From the NCBI GenBank assembly GCA_964518215.1, contig CAZFFP010000007.1:1-64000 (forward strand): DNA of 64,000 nucleotides. The letters are read 5' to 3'. Both the position numbers and the translations under genes were made by a program. Below are positions 36,004 to 44,677 of the stretch, piece by piece. The notes under the pieces are model-generated. The model did no database searches. It had not been told where the DNA came from and saw nothing but the letters and a program-made list of their open reading frames with translations. How positions within the stretch are numbered: the first letter of the stretch is position 1; each line of letters begins with the position of its first letter. Origin of the DNA: CAYSGX01 sp964518215 (GTDB taxonomy: Bacteria; Bacteroidota; Bacteroidia; Chitinophagales; CAIOSU01).

Positions 36004-36790
36004 ATTGTAATTTTAATAATTGTGCCCAACAGATTAAAAAGTAAAATCGAGAAACATACCAAGACAAGGATATGTTTCGAGTAATCATGTAAACTGCAAG
36101 AGGAATAAGGCAACTAATTGCCCACATCCAATTGATATAAATATACAATAATGCGCCCAACAGAAAACAATAAAAAAAAATAATAGCTGTATGTAATTGG
36201 GGCAATGCCACTACTGTAGTTCTAATAGCCGCTTTTGAATCGGCATCTTTGTCGGTCATAGTTTGATATATGTGGGCTATTCCAGTCATGATTCCAACGA
36301 TAAAAAAGAATTGAAGATTAATCTCGCCCGCAATGGAAATAAAAAGCCCTCCCCAAATTATAACGGCTATAATGTCTATTCCGGGAATGGCTTTAAACTT
36401 ATAAGAATAGAGCCAGTTGACTATTAAAAGCAATAAAATCAAAACAGATTTTTCGTAAGAAAACCAAACCAGCGAAAGCAGTATGGGTAATATTGAAATA
36501 GAAATATTGGCAAAAAGAAATAAATTTTTGTGCTGAATAATAGAGGCAACAAATGAAGTGTCTTTTTTGGGGTTTAGCATATCTGCTTGCCGATCTTTGT
36601 AATCGTTAAGCCCGTAAAGTGCGCACATTACTATTGCAGATATGGCGCTATCTAAAAAAAATGCGTTAGAAAAGTTGAATAAAAAATAAGCATGAATAAC
36701 ATTGAACAAAATTAGCCCGCCTTCGCCTTTTAAGAGTCTATGATACAGCGGAAAAAACAAAAATTTAAATACGACAAAAAGGGTGTTCAA
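35990..36790 (-). CDS. UbiA-family prenyltransferase
   Basis: A 266-residue membrane protein with about eight hydrophobic segments. Both aspartate-rich motifs of UbiA enzymes are present: LNDYKDRQAD near residue 61 and TDKDADSKAAIRT near 180, which bind the Mg-diphosphate of the prenyl donor. It is shorter than most quinone UbiA enzymes, and the family also attaches prenyl chains to sugars or glycerol lipids, for example decaprenyl-phosphate ribose synthesis. The only near-N-terminal start is a TTG at 36790, 6 bp after the AspH-like stop. A role in lipid-linked product assembly is inferred from context. Confidence 0.88.
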   Translation of the reverse strand: MNTLFVVFKFLFFPLYHRLLKGEGGLILFNVIHAYFLFNFSNAFFLDSAISAIVMCALYGLNDYKDRQADMLNPKKDTSFVASIIQHKNLFLFANISISILPILLSLVWFSYEKSVLILLLLIVNWLYSYKFKAIPGIDIIAVIIWGGLFISIAGEINLQFFFIVGIMTGIAHIYQTMTDKDADSKAAIRTTVVALPQLHTAIIFFYCFLLGALLYIYINWMWAISCLIPLAVYMITRNISLSWYVSRFYFLICWAQLLKLQYESL

Positions 36791-36796
36791 TATTTG

Positions 36797-37534
36797 TTAT
36801 TTAGTTATTATCAAATAGAGGTATAGCAGCACGGCTAAGGGTTTGGTTATTGCGGCTCTCAACCATAGCGGAGTTTTTTCATAAATACCCGCTTTAGATA
36901 GCAGCAGCCTCATCGCCTCTATGCCAAGACAATGAGCGCATATCCATGTTCTTTTATGGGCAAACTCCGGTCTTATAAAATCAAAAATAAAAACGTAGCG
37001 ATATTCATTTGTGTCGTTCCATGCTTCATGTTGATATGCATCGTTGAAAGCAAACACTTTTCCTTCTTCCCAGGCTACAGCATTGCCCTTAACACTAAGC
37101 CCCAACTCGGGCAATTTTCCGGGTATTTTTAATCCTAAATGACAACGAATAATTGCGTTGGTTTCACCACAGTGTGATTTCAGCTTGCTTTTAGGTGCTA
37201 AAGTGGTAATTCCTGCAAGAGTAATTTCGGGAAATCTGTCTAATATTTCGTGGGTTTTTGGGAAGTGTTTCTTGCCCATTTTGTATTTAAGCAGATAGTT
37301 TTTGAAGTAGATATTTTTCCAACTGTCAGGATATGTCATTTCTGGGGCACCGGGGTTTTTGTATTCTATGTCGAACTTGCCGTCTATATAATCTTTAATC
37401 TCCTTTTTAATTTCGGGATAGTGCTCAAGAATATATTTTACTTCCGGATATTCATCAGGATTATAAAATAACGGCTCATTTTCGGCATACACGGAATAAT
37501 CTGAGTAAAAGAATTTTATTTTCGGAGGATTCAT
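36797..37534 (-). CDS. Aspartyl/asparaginyl beta-hydroxylase-family (AspH) protein
   Basis: A 245-residue protein with the core LAGITTLAPKSKLKSHCGET followed by IIRCHLGLKIPG; iron ligands His121 and His169 (DAYQHEAWND) and Arg179. This family naturally uses two histidines with no carboxylate, so the HxG at 121-123 is normal here. The C-terminus ends in a hydrophobic stretch (ITKPLAVLLYLYLIITK) that suggests membrane attachment. A paralogue lies at 40379. Bacterial homologues (LpxO type) hydroxylate lipid A acyl chains, making a lipid substrate plausible. Confidence 0.9.
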   Translation of the reverse strand: MNPPKIKFFYSDYSVYAENEPLFYNPDEYPEVKYILEHYPEIKKEIKDYIDGKFDIEYKNPGAPEMTYPDSWKNIYFKNYLLKYKMGKKHFPKTHEILDRFPEITLAGITTLAPKSKLKSHCGETNAIIRCHLGLKIPGKLPELGLSVKGNAVAWEEGKVFAFNDAYQHEAWNDTNEYRYVFIFDFIRPEFAHKRTWICAHCLGIEAMRLLLSKAGIYEKTPLWLRAAITKPLAVLLYLYLIITK

Positions 37535-37663
37535 CTATTTTTCATTTCAACTTTAAAATACACAATAAAATTAAGGACAGTTCTAAAAATTGTTCTTTTT
37601 ATTTCCTCATTTCTTTCTTTTTATAAGGAGCGGGTGTGGTTTACAGAATTTTTTGAACGCCCA

Positions 37664-38680
37664 TTAAACCAACCATTTGTTTTCTTTAAGCAGAACGGCC
37701 AAGCCAAGTAAGACTTCGGGTAGAAAATATGAAAGATGCAGATATACAGAGAAGGCGGCATATTTTTGCAAATCTTCTGGTGTGGTTGTTGCTCCATACA
37801 TATTTGCAATAACGATTAGCGCATTGTATATCCCAAAATGAACCACTCCAACATTGCCCGGAGCAGAGGGTATTAAATATATAATAACCATTAGTGTCGA
37901 GATAATCATTGCCGAAAAAAGGCTGAATACAGGAGCGGAGATGCCCGTTGCTTTCATCACCAAATAGTATTGCGCAATGTTTAAAACAAACATTAATGCT
38001 GCCAGCACAATAAACCGCATCAAATTTGCGGGAGTGAATTTTATTAAAAAACTCTTGGTATAAATGTGGAGTTTATAGAGCCACTTTCCTGCGCCTTTAA
38101 ACTTTAATAAAATGTATAGCCCAAGCCGCTCAAGGGTTTTAATTTTAATGTATAACAGGTAAAGCGTAATGATTGCTAAAATAATAGCGGCCAAACCCAA
38201 AAGATAGGAAGTGTGATAATTATAAAAAGCAGGATTATAAATATAAATAAAAACGATATAAGCGACAAAGGCATAAGCATCTATATATTTTTCGACAATT
38301 ACTGATGCAACAGATTTTACAACAGACATGTGGTTTTTTTTGCTCAAATGCCATATTCTTACCCCTTCGCCAAGATTCCCGGGCAAGATGCAGTTGTAAA
38401 AATTGCCCAAAATTATACCGTTTAATGTGTCAAAATTGCGGTTGTTTTGTATGGATGGTTGCCATATCAATTTTGCTTTTAAAGATTGAACAACAATGGA
38501 AACAATAAAAAGGCAGATGGCTAAAAAAATTATTGCATATTGTTCATAGGTCAGAATTAAGTCTTTCCATCTTATGCCGCTGTTTTTTATTGTAAACCAT
38601 AATAAGGCAATGCTCAAAACAATTACCAGTATGTTCTTTATATATTTAGTATTATTTTTTTCCGGCTTTTCTATAAGCAT
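37664..38680 (-). CDS. Lysylphosphatidylglycerol synthase TM / flippase-like protein
   Basis: A 338-residue polytopic protein of the LPG_synthase_TM (UPF0104) family, with about eight hydrophobic segments. The family hallmarks GNFYNCILPGNLGEGVRIWHL and VASVIVEKYIDAYAF are clear, plus IPSAPGNVGVVHFGIYNALI. Such stand-alone proteins are found beside glycosyltransferases and prenyl-lipid genes and are thought to translocate lipid-linked intermediates. It is followed by 129 bp before the AspH-like gene and lies 9 bp after the polytopic protein at 38690. Confidence 0.88.
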   Translation of the reverse strand: MLIEKPEKNNTKYIKNILVIVLSIALLWFTIKNSGIRWKDLILTYEQYAIIFLAICLFIVSIVVQSLKAKLIWQPSIQNNRNFDTLNGIILGNFYNCILPGNLGEGVRIWHLSKKNHMSVVKSVASVIVEKYIDAYAFVAYIVFIYIYNPAFYNYHTSYLLGLAAIILAIITLYLLYIKIKTLERLGLYILLKFKGAGKWLYKLHIYTKSFLIKFTPANLMRFIVLAALMFVLNIAQYYLVMKATGISAPVFSLFSAMIISTLMVIIYLIPSAPGNVGVVHFGIYNALIVIANMYGATTTPEDLQKYAAFSVYLHLSYFLPEVLLGLAVLLKENKWLV

Positions 38681-38689
38681 GATAAAGAT

Positions 38690-40351
38690 TTAATACAAGG
38701 GTTTTTTAACCTTGTATATTTTTCCGTTGAGTCCTAAATCGGGTTGGTTATCAATCGGCTCGTATTCAAAGTTATAACTGTAAACTATTTCAAAGTAGGC
38801 TTTTATTAAGGCAAGCCGGTTTTCTGTTGCATATAATCTGATGTTTTCATTGTTTTCAAGCAATTCGATTATTGATTTGTAATCTAACGGGCTGATTTCG
38901 AACAAATCATGAAAACGATTCGAAATATAGCTGAAATAGGTGAGGTAGCCCCCGTCAAAATAACCAATGTTTTTAAAATATGGCTTTGGATTTCTGTTTA
39001 GAATATTGCTGTTTAGAGGAATGTCTGAATATATGAAGCTTATTAGCGGATATTCTAAGGAATAATTATATAGCGCTTCCGCAGATTTTTTTCGCTCATG
39101 ATTTAATTGTTTTTCGAAATTGGCTTGTTTGTATGTTTCAAAACCGATGCACAGGGAAGCAGAAAAAATAGCCAAGAGCATAGCAATTTTAGACTTTATA
39201 CCGGCAGTGCCTATTTTCAAAATTTCTCTCAAAACAAGAAAAGACCATACTGCAAGAAAAGGGGTGAAGAACCTTAATTTCATATCGTCCACCAAAAACA
39301 ACAACATGGTGTATGGTATAGCAAAAGCAATCAGGGTTGTTATGAATATATTTTGCAAGGCTTTTCCATCTGGCTTTTCAAATAGTATCATTAACAAAAT
39401 CAAACCAATCGTGAGTAATATCAGCCACTTATTTGCTATAAGCTTTTGCGTAATTTCAATAAATGATGCTTTAAGATTTTCTACGCTCAATATGGATTTA
39501 AAATCAGGAGCAATATCAACTGTTTTTTGTAAGTATTCAATAGTAAATTCACTGGTATCGGTAATAAAAAATTCCTTTAGCGATTCATACTTAATGCTGT
39601 CTTTAACAGACAGATTGTCTTTTTCGGGCAGTAAAGATTTCTTCTCCAAAATAGCATATTCATAGTTGGCTTCTATATATTTTCCGGTATTTGTGATGAA
39701 TAGGCCGGGTATCTGATAAAACGAAAGAATAATAATTGAAAGCACGATGTGAAATGAAAATTGTTTTATTGGCTTTAGTACATCTTTTTCGGTAAAAATC
39801 TTTACAAGAATATAAAATCCAAGAATGATAACGGGAGTATGCATTCTTGTTATGAGCGACAGTAAAAACAACAGCAATCCGAAATAAAATTGCCTATTGT
39901 TGTTTTTCGATATCCCCGATTGTGAAATTATAATGCCCACAAAGCTTAATAGCAGGCTAATTCTTATTTGATGGAAGAAAACTATGCTTTGAATAGAATA
40001 TGTTAATATCAGCAGGGTGATTATAAAAACATCAAGCCATCGTGTTTTCAGGCGAACTACCTCTTGTATAGTTATAAAAATAAAAGAAAACAAAAAAAGA
40101 AAAGCTATAAAAACATACCATAAACCATATACCGGAATTTTCGGAAAGGTTTCGCTTAATTGTGCCAGAAAGGGAATTAAAAAAAGGTGATAATCTGTAA
40201 TGTATTGGTCGTTGCCAACCCTCCCGAATTCGCCATATATGACATGAGATAAAATCGCTTCATTATCGTCAAAAAAAACGCCAAATACAAAGCCTATCAA
40301 AATCAGAATAGTTGCCGATAAAAAAAGGGCAACTTTAAAACTTTGATTCAT
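38690..40351 (-). CDS. Polytopic membrane protein, possible GT-C type glycosyltransferase (paralogue)
   Basis: About 553 residues, with some eleven hydrophobic segments and a C-terminal extracytoplasmic domain ending RLYATENRLALIKAYFEIVY. The first extracytoplasmic loop has the acidic FFDDNEAILSHVIYGEF, compatible with a GT-C catalytic aspartate. The C-terminal domain matches the protein at 31503, and both occur next to an Fe(II)/2OG oxygenase gene. Start at the ATG at 40351; a GTG at 40366 would add five residues. It may transfer a sugar from a lipid carrier; not proven. Confidence 0.75.
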   Translation of the reverse strand: MNQSFKVALFLSATILILIGFVFGVFFDDNEAILSHVIYGEFGRVGNDQYITDYHLFLIPFLAQLSETFPKIPVYGLWYVFIAFLFLFSFIFITIQEVVRLKTRWLDVFIITLLILTYSIQSIVFFHQIRISLLLSFVGIIISQSGISKNNNRQFYFGLLLFLLSLITRMHTPVIILGFYILVKIFTEKDVLKPIKQFSFHIVLSIIILSFYQIPGLFITNTGKYIEANYEYAILEKKSLLPEKDNLSVKDSIKYESLKEFFITDTSEFTIEYLQKTVDIAPDFKSILSVENLKASFIEITQKLIANKWLILLTIGLILLMILFEKPDGKALQNIFITTLIAFAIPYTMLLFLVDDMKLRFFTPFLAVWSFLVLREILKIGTAGIKSKIAMLLAIFSASLCIGFETYKQANFEKQLNHERKKSAEALYNYSLEYPLISFIYSDIPLNSNILNRNPKPYFKNIGYFDGGYLTYFSYISNRFHDLFEISPLDYKSIIELLENNENIRLYATENRLALIKAYFEIVYSYNFEYEPIDNQPDLGLNGKIYKVKKPLY

Positions 40352-40378
40352 GTTTTCTTTGTTCACAATAAAAAAACA

Positions 40379-41158
40379 TTACAGGAATTGAAATCTTCTC
40401 TGAATAGGCAGATAAATACGCCAAACCAACGAAAACATCTTGCACATAATATTGTGTATGATTATGGGCATTTTTCGAACAATGGCAAAGTTCTTATAGA
40501 AATAAATAAAGCTTTGGCTGCCGAGAGCATTCGCGCAAATTTCATTGGTTCTATGCACCAATGGTTGAGGTATAAAGTCAAACATTAAAACATATCTGCG
40601 CTTGGAAGAGTTGTTCCAAACATTGTGCTTCTGAACATTAATAAAGCAAAGCAATTCACCATCCTTCCAACCCTTTTCTTGGTCGCCCACTCTTATACCT
40701 ATGGTGGGGTAAGGCTCTGGAACCATTAAGCCCAGATGGGTTCTGACGATGGCATTCGTATCTCCATAGTGTGGGCTTATGTGGGTGTTGGGCGGTAGCG
40801 TGCTGATGCCTGCAAACACGCAATTAGGAATTTGAGAAATAACACTGGTGGTAAACGGAAATTTCTTCATGTTTTCGTGAAACTTCCACCTGAAACTCAT
40901 CAAATAAATCAGGCTCCACCTACCCTCCCCTTCAATTTTAGCTGGCGAAAGCGAGTTCATTCCGCTCAGCAAGCCATCTCGTTTTTCTATTTCTACAATT
41001 TCATTTCTTATCCCTTCCCAGTTTTTTTTCAAGGGCTCTAATTCGGGGAATGCATCAGATGAATAATAATAGTCTAATTTGCCGTGATATTCTTCTACCG
41101 GGGGCCTCAGATATACTATTTCTTCTCCATCGGGCCATTTGTATTCTTTACTTTCCAT
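40379..41158 (-). CDS. Aspartyl/asparaginyl beta-hydroxylase-family (AspH) protein, second copy
   Basis: A 259-residue paralogue of the AspH-like protein at 36797. Iron ligands His130 (HISPHYGDTNAIVRTHLGL) and His178 (INVQKHNVWNN), with Arg188. The FAGISTLPPNTHIS strand parallels AGITTLAPKSKLKS of the first copy. The C-terminal tail is again hydrophobic and basic (IYLPIQRRFQFL). The substrate is unknown; two AspH copies in one transcription unit suggest two positions on one molecule. Upstream neighbour is a GT2 glycosyltransferase, 71 bp away. Confidence 0.9.
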   Translation of the reverse strand: MESKEYKWPDGEEIVYLRPPVEEYHGKLDYYYSSDAFPELEPLKKNWEGIRNEIVEIEKRDGLLSGMNSLSPAKIEGEGRWSLIYLMSFRWKFHENMKKFPFTTSVISQIPNCVFAGISTLPPNTHISPHYGDTNAIVRTHLGLMVPEPYPTIGIRVGDQEKGWKDGELLCFINVQKHNVWNNSSKRRYVLMFDFIPQPLVHRTNEICANALGSQSFIYFYKNFAIVRKMPIIIHNIMCKMFSLVWRIYLPIQRRFQFL

Positions 41159-41229
41159 ACCAAAATATGTGATTGTCTAAAGTTATTAACTAATTATCAA
41201 AAAAACAGAGGGGACCTTAGCCGTACCCT

Positions 41230-41958
41230 TCAAAATATATTTGGGTTGAATTTAAAATGAATGTCAAAAAATAGTCTTACTACTTCCGGAGTAAGCTTCA
41301 CAAGGTTTTTTAGGTTTCCTCCCTTAGCTTCCCCTTCAATCCGCGGCAAATAGTCGGTTGGAATTTCGATAGGGGTAATTCCGCATTTGTATAATTTGGA
41401 GCAAATCTCACTCTCAATGAGTGAGCTGCAAAGTTTAGGATTAATTTTTTTCAACTGTTCGTTGCGATATACTTTTATCCAATTTACATCTCTTATATAA
41501 ATCCCAAGCAGGTGTTGGTTAAACAACCTGTTGAGCCAGGTAAGAGATTTTCTATAAAGGTTATAATCTGTTTTCTTTCTGTAAAAAGAGTAGTATAAAT
41601 TATTATTGAAGGGTTTTACTTTTTCCAACTCATTAATGTCAAACTGTCCATCGCCCGGTATAGCACAAATGTATTCCATCTCTGCAGCATTGTAGCCCGT
41701 TTTAAGTGCCATACCAATGCCTTTGTTTTCGGTATGTCTGATAATTTTCACCTTGCTGTTTCTTTGGGAAAGCTCCATAATGATTTGGTGAGTGTTGTCA
41801 GTACTTCCGTCATCTACAATTATTAGCTCGTGGTTTGTGGTGTTTTTTTCTAAAAATAAAAGTGCAGAATTTATCACATGGCTTAAGTTCTTAGCTTCAT
41901 TGTAGCAAAATATAATGACAGAATAATTTATGGAATTTGCAGCCTTGTCAATATGCAT
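41230..41958 (-). CDS. GT2 family glycosyltransferase, DPM1-like
   Basis: A 242-residue soluble GT-A enzyme. SVIIFCYNEAKNLSHVI opens the nucleotide-binding half; LIIVDDGSTDNTHQII carries the catalytic acidic pair; CAIPGDGQFDINEL holds the metal-binding DxD-type motif. The architecture without membrane domain is like dolichol/polyprenyl-phosphate-mannose synthases, which make the lipid-linked sugars that GT-C enzymes use. That would fit the two polytopic proteins in this strand unit. It overlaps the B12 radical SAM gene by 11 bp. Confidence 0.9.
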   Translation of the reverse strand: MHIDKAANSINYSVIIFCYNEAKNLSHVINSALLFLEKNTTNHELIIVDDGSTDNTHQIIMELSQRNSKVKIIRHTENKGIGMALKTGYNAAEMEYICAIPGDGQFDINELEKVKPFNNNLYYSFYRKKTDYNLYRKSLTWLNRLFNQHLLGIYIRDVNWIKVYRNEQLKKINPKLCSSLIESEICSKLYKCGITPIEIPTDYLPRIEGEAKGGNLKNLVKLTPEVVRLFFDIHFKFNPNIF

Positions 41959-43336
41959 AATCTGTAGTAGCCCGTTTAAAAATGTAGTTGATTGCCACCT
42001 TTGCGTGTGAAAGGTGAGGTAACAATTTCATGGGCGATTGAAATACAAATTCCTGAGAGAAATAGAATTTTCTGTAAAAATAGCTTCGTCTTTTCGCTGC
42101 AATCTTATTGTGCGCCTCGTCTGTAAAATAATTAATGTATGGATACAGAGAGAAGTTAACCTGATGTTTTAGTTTTTCAAATAGCGGAGTTCCGGGGTAA
42201 ACCTTTAGTGTATCTACTAAAATATAGTCGCAAGTTTTCTTTGCAAAACTGATGCTTTGCTCAATATCTTCATCGGTTTCTCCGGGAATTCCGGTGAGGA
42301 AGAAGCCCATAACTTCAATCCCGATTTTTTTTGCATATTGAAGATTGCTCACGCATTCGCTGATAATTATTTTCTTATTTAAAAAGTCCAGCACTCTTTG
42401 GCTGCCACTTTCCACTCCTACATTTATTCTTACACACCCGGCTTTCTTCATCCAGAAAAGCATTTCTTCATTAAGAGTGTCTGCCCGACTAAGACATGTC
42501 CAGGATATATCTAACTTGTGCTGCAGCATGAGCTTGCAGATATTTATGACTCTAGAGGGAATTGCCGTAAAAGTGTCATCTATAAATCTCAGCGACTTGA
42601 TGTTGTGTACTTTCTTAAGCAGATGAATTTGTTCTAAAACATTTTCGGGAGTGAGCATGGTAAGTTTTGTTCCAAAAGAATGAACACAATAGTTGCATTG
42701 GTACGGACAGCCTCGTGCTGTTTGAATCAATCCGAATGGGGAAGGCATAAGCGGCTCCCCGTAGTACTTGTTCTCGAGAAGCTCATACGGGGGAATGGGT
42801 AGTTCGTTGGGGTTGGGTATTCTCCTGTCTTCGCCATTGTCTATAATTTCACCCAAACTATTTTTGATTGCTGTTCCGGTAATGTTTTCCGGCAACAAAT
42901 CAGTCCAGCTAAAAAGCAGGTTTTTAAACACATCGTCCGGCTCTCCTTTCATTACAAAATCGGCTCCCGATAACCGAATGGTTTCTTCGGAAAAATGAGT
43001 TGGATAGTGTCCGAAAACACCGTATTTAATATCGGGGAATGTGTTTTTAATTTCGGCAATCATATCTGCGTCTTTGTCAAAAAGTTCGAAACTCAGTATG
43101 CTTATAATTAAAGACGGCTGATAATTTTGAATGATATTGAGTGCCTCCGGCATATTCTTATTTTCGGCTGTGGCATCAACAAACTTTACATCGTGTCCTA
43201 ATTCTTTTGCCACTCCTGTTAAAGAAAGAAGTTCGTGTGGCGGAAAAAGCATTTTGGGAGGAAACGAGCTACACATGTATCTTCGAACAACCGGTATGGC
43301 AGAGGGCAGGTTTAAAAACAGTATTCTCATTTTCAT
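41948..43336 (-). CDS. B12-binding-domain radical SAM protein
   Basis: A 462-residue protein with an N-terminal cobalamin-binding-like domain (MRILFLNLPSAIP; LLSLTGVAKELGHDVKFVDA) and a radical SAM core with Cys210-x3-Cys214-x2-Cys217 (ARGCPYQCNYCVHSF). LRFIDDTFTAIPSRV and INVGVESGSQRVLDFL are typical Elp3/B12-radical-SAM strands, and MGFFLTGIPGETDEDI the following loop. It differs from the two plus-side copies in its N-terminus. One base separates it from the SGNH hydrolase upstream. Reaction unknown; methylation or ring formation are family options. Confidence 0.9.
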   Translation of the reverse strand: MKMRILFLNLPSAIPVVRRYMCSSFPPKMLFPPHELLSLTGVAKELGHDVKFVDATAENKNMPEALNIIQNYQPSLIISILSFELFDKDADMIAEIKNTFPDIKYGVFGHYPTHFSEETIRLSGADFVMKGEPDDVFKNLLFSWTDLLPENITGTAIKNSLGEIIDNGEDRRIPNPNELPIPPYELLENKYYGEPLMPSPFGLIQTARGCPYQCNYCVHSFGTKLTMLTPENVLEQIHLLKKVHNIKSLRFIDDTFTAIPSRVINICKLMLQHKLDISWTCLSRADTLNEEMLFWMKKAGCVRINVGVESGSQRVLDFLNKKIIISECVSNLQYAKKIGIEVMGFFLTGIPGETDEDIEQSISFAKKTCDYILVDTLKVYPGTPLFEKLKHQVNFSLYPYINYFTDEAHNKIAAKRRSYFYRKFYFSQEFVFQSPMKLLPHLSHAKVAINYIFKRATTDYAY

Positions 43337-43337
43337 G

Positions 43338-44447
43338 CTATTTTTCCTCTTTTATGAGTTCGATAATACAATCGTAAATATGTTTAGCTTTTAATTCTTC
43401 GCCTATTTCGTTTACATGAATACCATCGTCATTCAAAAATAAATCGGGAGTAAACTCATGTTCGGGTAAGATACATAAATGAGCATCTGTTTCCAAAGAT
43501 ATTTCCGCCAAATACTCTGAGTTTATGTTCAAACCATTTATTAATACATCTCCCAGACCATCAGGCATTTTAGTTTTATCGGCAACTTCGGGCACAAATA
43601 ATACTTTGCTGCCTTTGCTTTGTGCTTCCATTACCAACAACTTATAGTTGTTATAAAAGGCGTTATATTTTTTATTATACATGTCTTCATTTTCTTTTTC
43701 AAACCAGTTATTATCGTTGTTGAAATCAAAAAATACATTTTTCTCCAATGAGTTTTCTAAGAAAATAGAATATCGCCAACGTATCCAAAAGAAAGAAAAG
43801 GCATTAGATGTCATGAGTATTTTCTCAATTTGTGTGGGTTGCGGAATATTATAAAACACCCTTCTTAAATTGTGGTAATCCGGCTGATACACAGCCCCAT
43901 TAATTCCCGAATAGGCAAAAGCATCGTTGAAGCCGGTGTGAATCACAATTAAATCAGGATATAAATATTGATGCTTAAAATGATAATGATTTAATATTTC
44001 GGCAGAGGTAAGCCCGTGCACGCCTGCATTCAGGCACTCTACCTTTTGGAATGATGGATTTATGGTTTTGATTTTTTCAGATAATCTGTCGTGAATAATT
44101 TTAGGAAAAACATTAAACTCATCATCTACATCGCCAAAAGTGGTGGAGCCTCCCAAAAAAAGAATTCGCAGGGTATTATTGGATTTTTTCAGGGTTATTT
44201 CTTCGTGGTATCGAATTCCCTTGCTGTTTATCGGGTAATTGCCTTTGCTATCAGTTTGATTCGGATTATTTATGTAATTTAAGTATGGTTGTGAAATATA
44301 TCCCGATTTTGTGTCAACACTTAATATTGCTTTTTTTGTGGGAAGTATATAGGGATGAAAAATGCTCAACGCCACATAGACAATAGCTTCTATTATTACA
44401 ATCGTTAAAACAAAAACAATTAAATAATAGTATGCTTTTTTTCTCAT
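43338..44447 (-). CDS. SGNH/GDSL-hydrolase-like membrane-anchored protein
   Basis: A 369-residue protein. The N-terminal hydrophobic segment (YYLIVFVLTIVIIEAIVYVAL) anchors it facing the periplasm. SGNH blocks are visible: block I FLGGSTTFGD near residue 96, block III VIHTGFNDAFA near 167 and block V DGIHVNEIGEE near 345. Such proteins add or remove acyl (often acetyl) groups from surface glycans. It is the first gene of the minus-strand run and is divergent from wzt across 230 bp. Confidence 0.87.
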   Translation of the reverse strand: MRKKAYYYLIVFVLTIVIIEAIVYVALSIFHPYILPTKKAILSVDTKSGYISQPYLNYINNPNQTDSKGNYPINSKGIRYHEEITLKKSNNTLRILFLGGSTTFGDVDDEFNVFPKIIHDRLSEKIKTINPSFQKVECLNAGVHGLTSAEILNHYHFKHQYLYPDLIVIHTGFNDAFAYSGINGAVYQPDYHNLRRVFYNIPQPTQIEKILMTSNAFSFFWIRWRYSIFLENSLEKNVFFDFNNDNNWFEKENEDMYNKKYNAFYNNYKLLVMEAQSKGSKVLFVPEVADKTKMPDGLGDVLINGLNINSEYLAEISLETDAHLCILPEHEFTPDLFLNDDGIHVNEIGEELKAKHIYDCIIELIKEEK

Positions 44448-44483
44448 CGTCCCTGCGGTTTGTAATTGATTATACGGGTGTCT

Positions 44484-44507
44484 AAAATACTATTTTATTA
44501 GTATTTT
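44484..44507. promoter_or_regulatory. 9-bp inverted repeat in the SGNH-wzt divergent region
   Basis: AAAATACTA and TAGTATTTT form a perfect 9-bp inverted repeat around a 6-nt spacer, 37 bp upstream of the SGNH hydrolase start. It may be an operator for the minus-strand unit. Confidence 0.4.
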
Positions 44508-44634
44508 CATGCGGACAGTTGCTTGGGCTGAATGAATTTCTACATTGCAGCCCTGTTGCCTGCCCGATAAAGTATTTAGTTTTTGTTCTAAATTTTGTCT
44601 TGCTCGCAAATTTTGTTCAACTTAAAATCTTTTA

Positions 44635-44653
44635 TACAGAGATTATCTCTGTA
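44635..44653. promoter_or_regulatory. 19-bp palindrome just upstream of wzt
   Basis: TACAGAGATTATCTCTGTA is an 8-bp perfect inverted repeat around a 3-nt centre, ending 24 bp before the wzt ATG. Size and position suit a dimeric regulator binding site, or a 5' UTR hairpin. Confidence 0.45.
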
Positions 44654-44677
44654 AAACCAAATAAACAAAAATAATGT

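Noticed and set aside
37162..37173. HxG in the AspH-like proteins at 36797 and 40379 as further halogenase signatures
   Set aside because: The AspH family normally lacks a carboxylate ligand and has HxG as its standard motif, so it says nothing about halogenation there.
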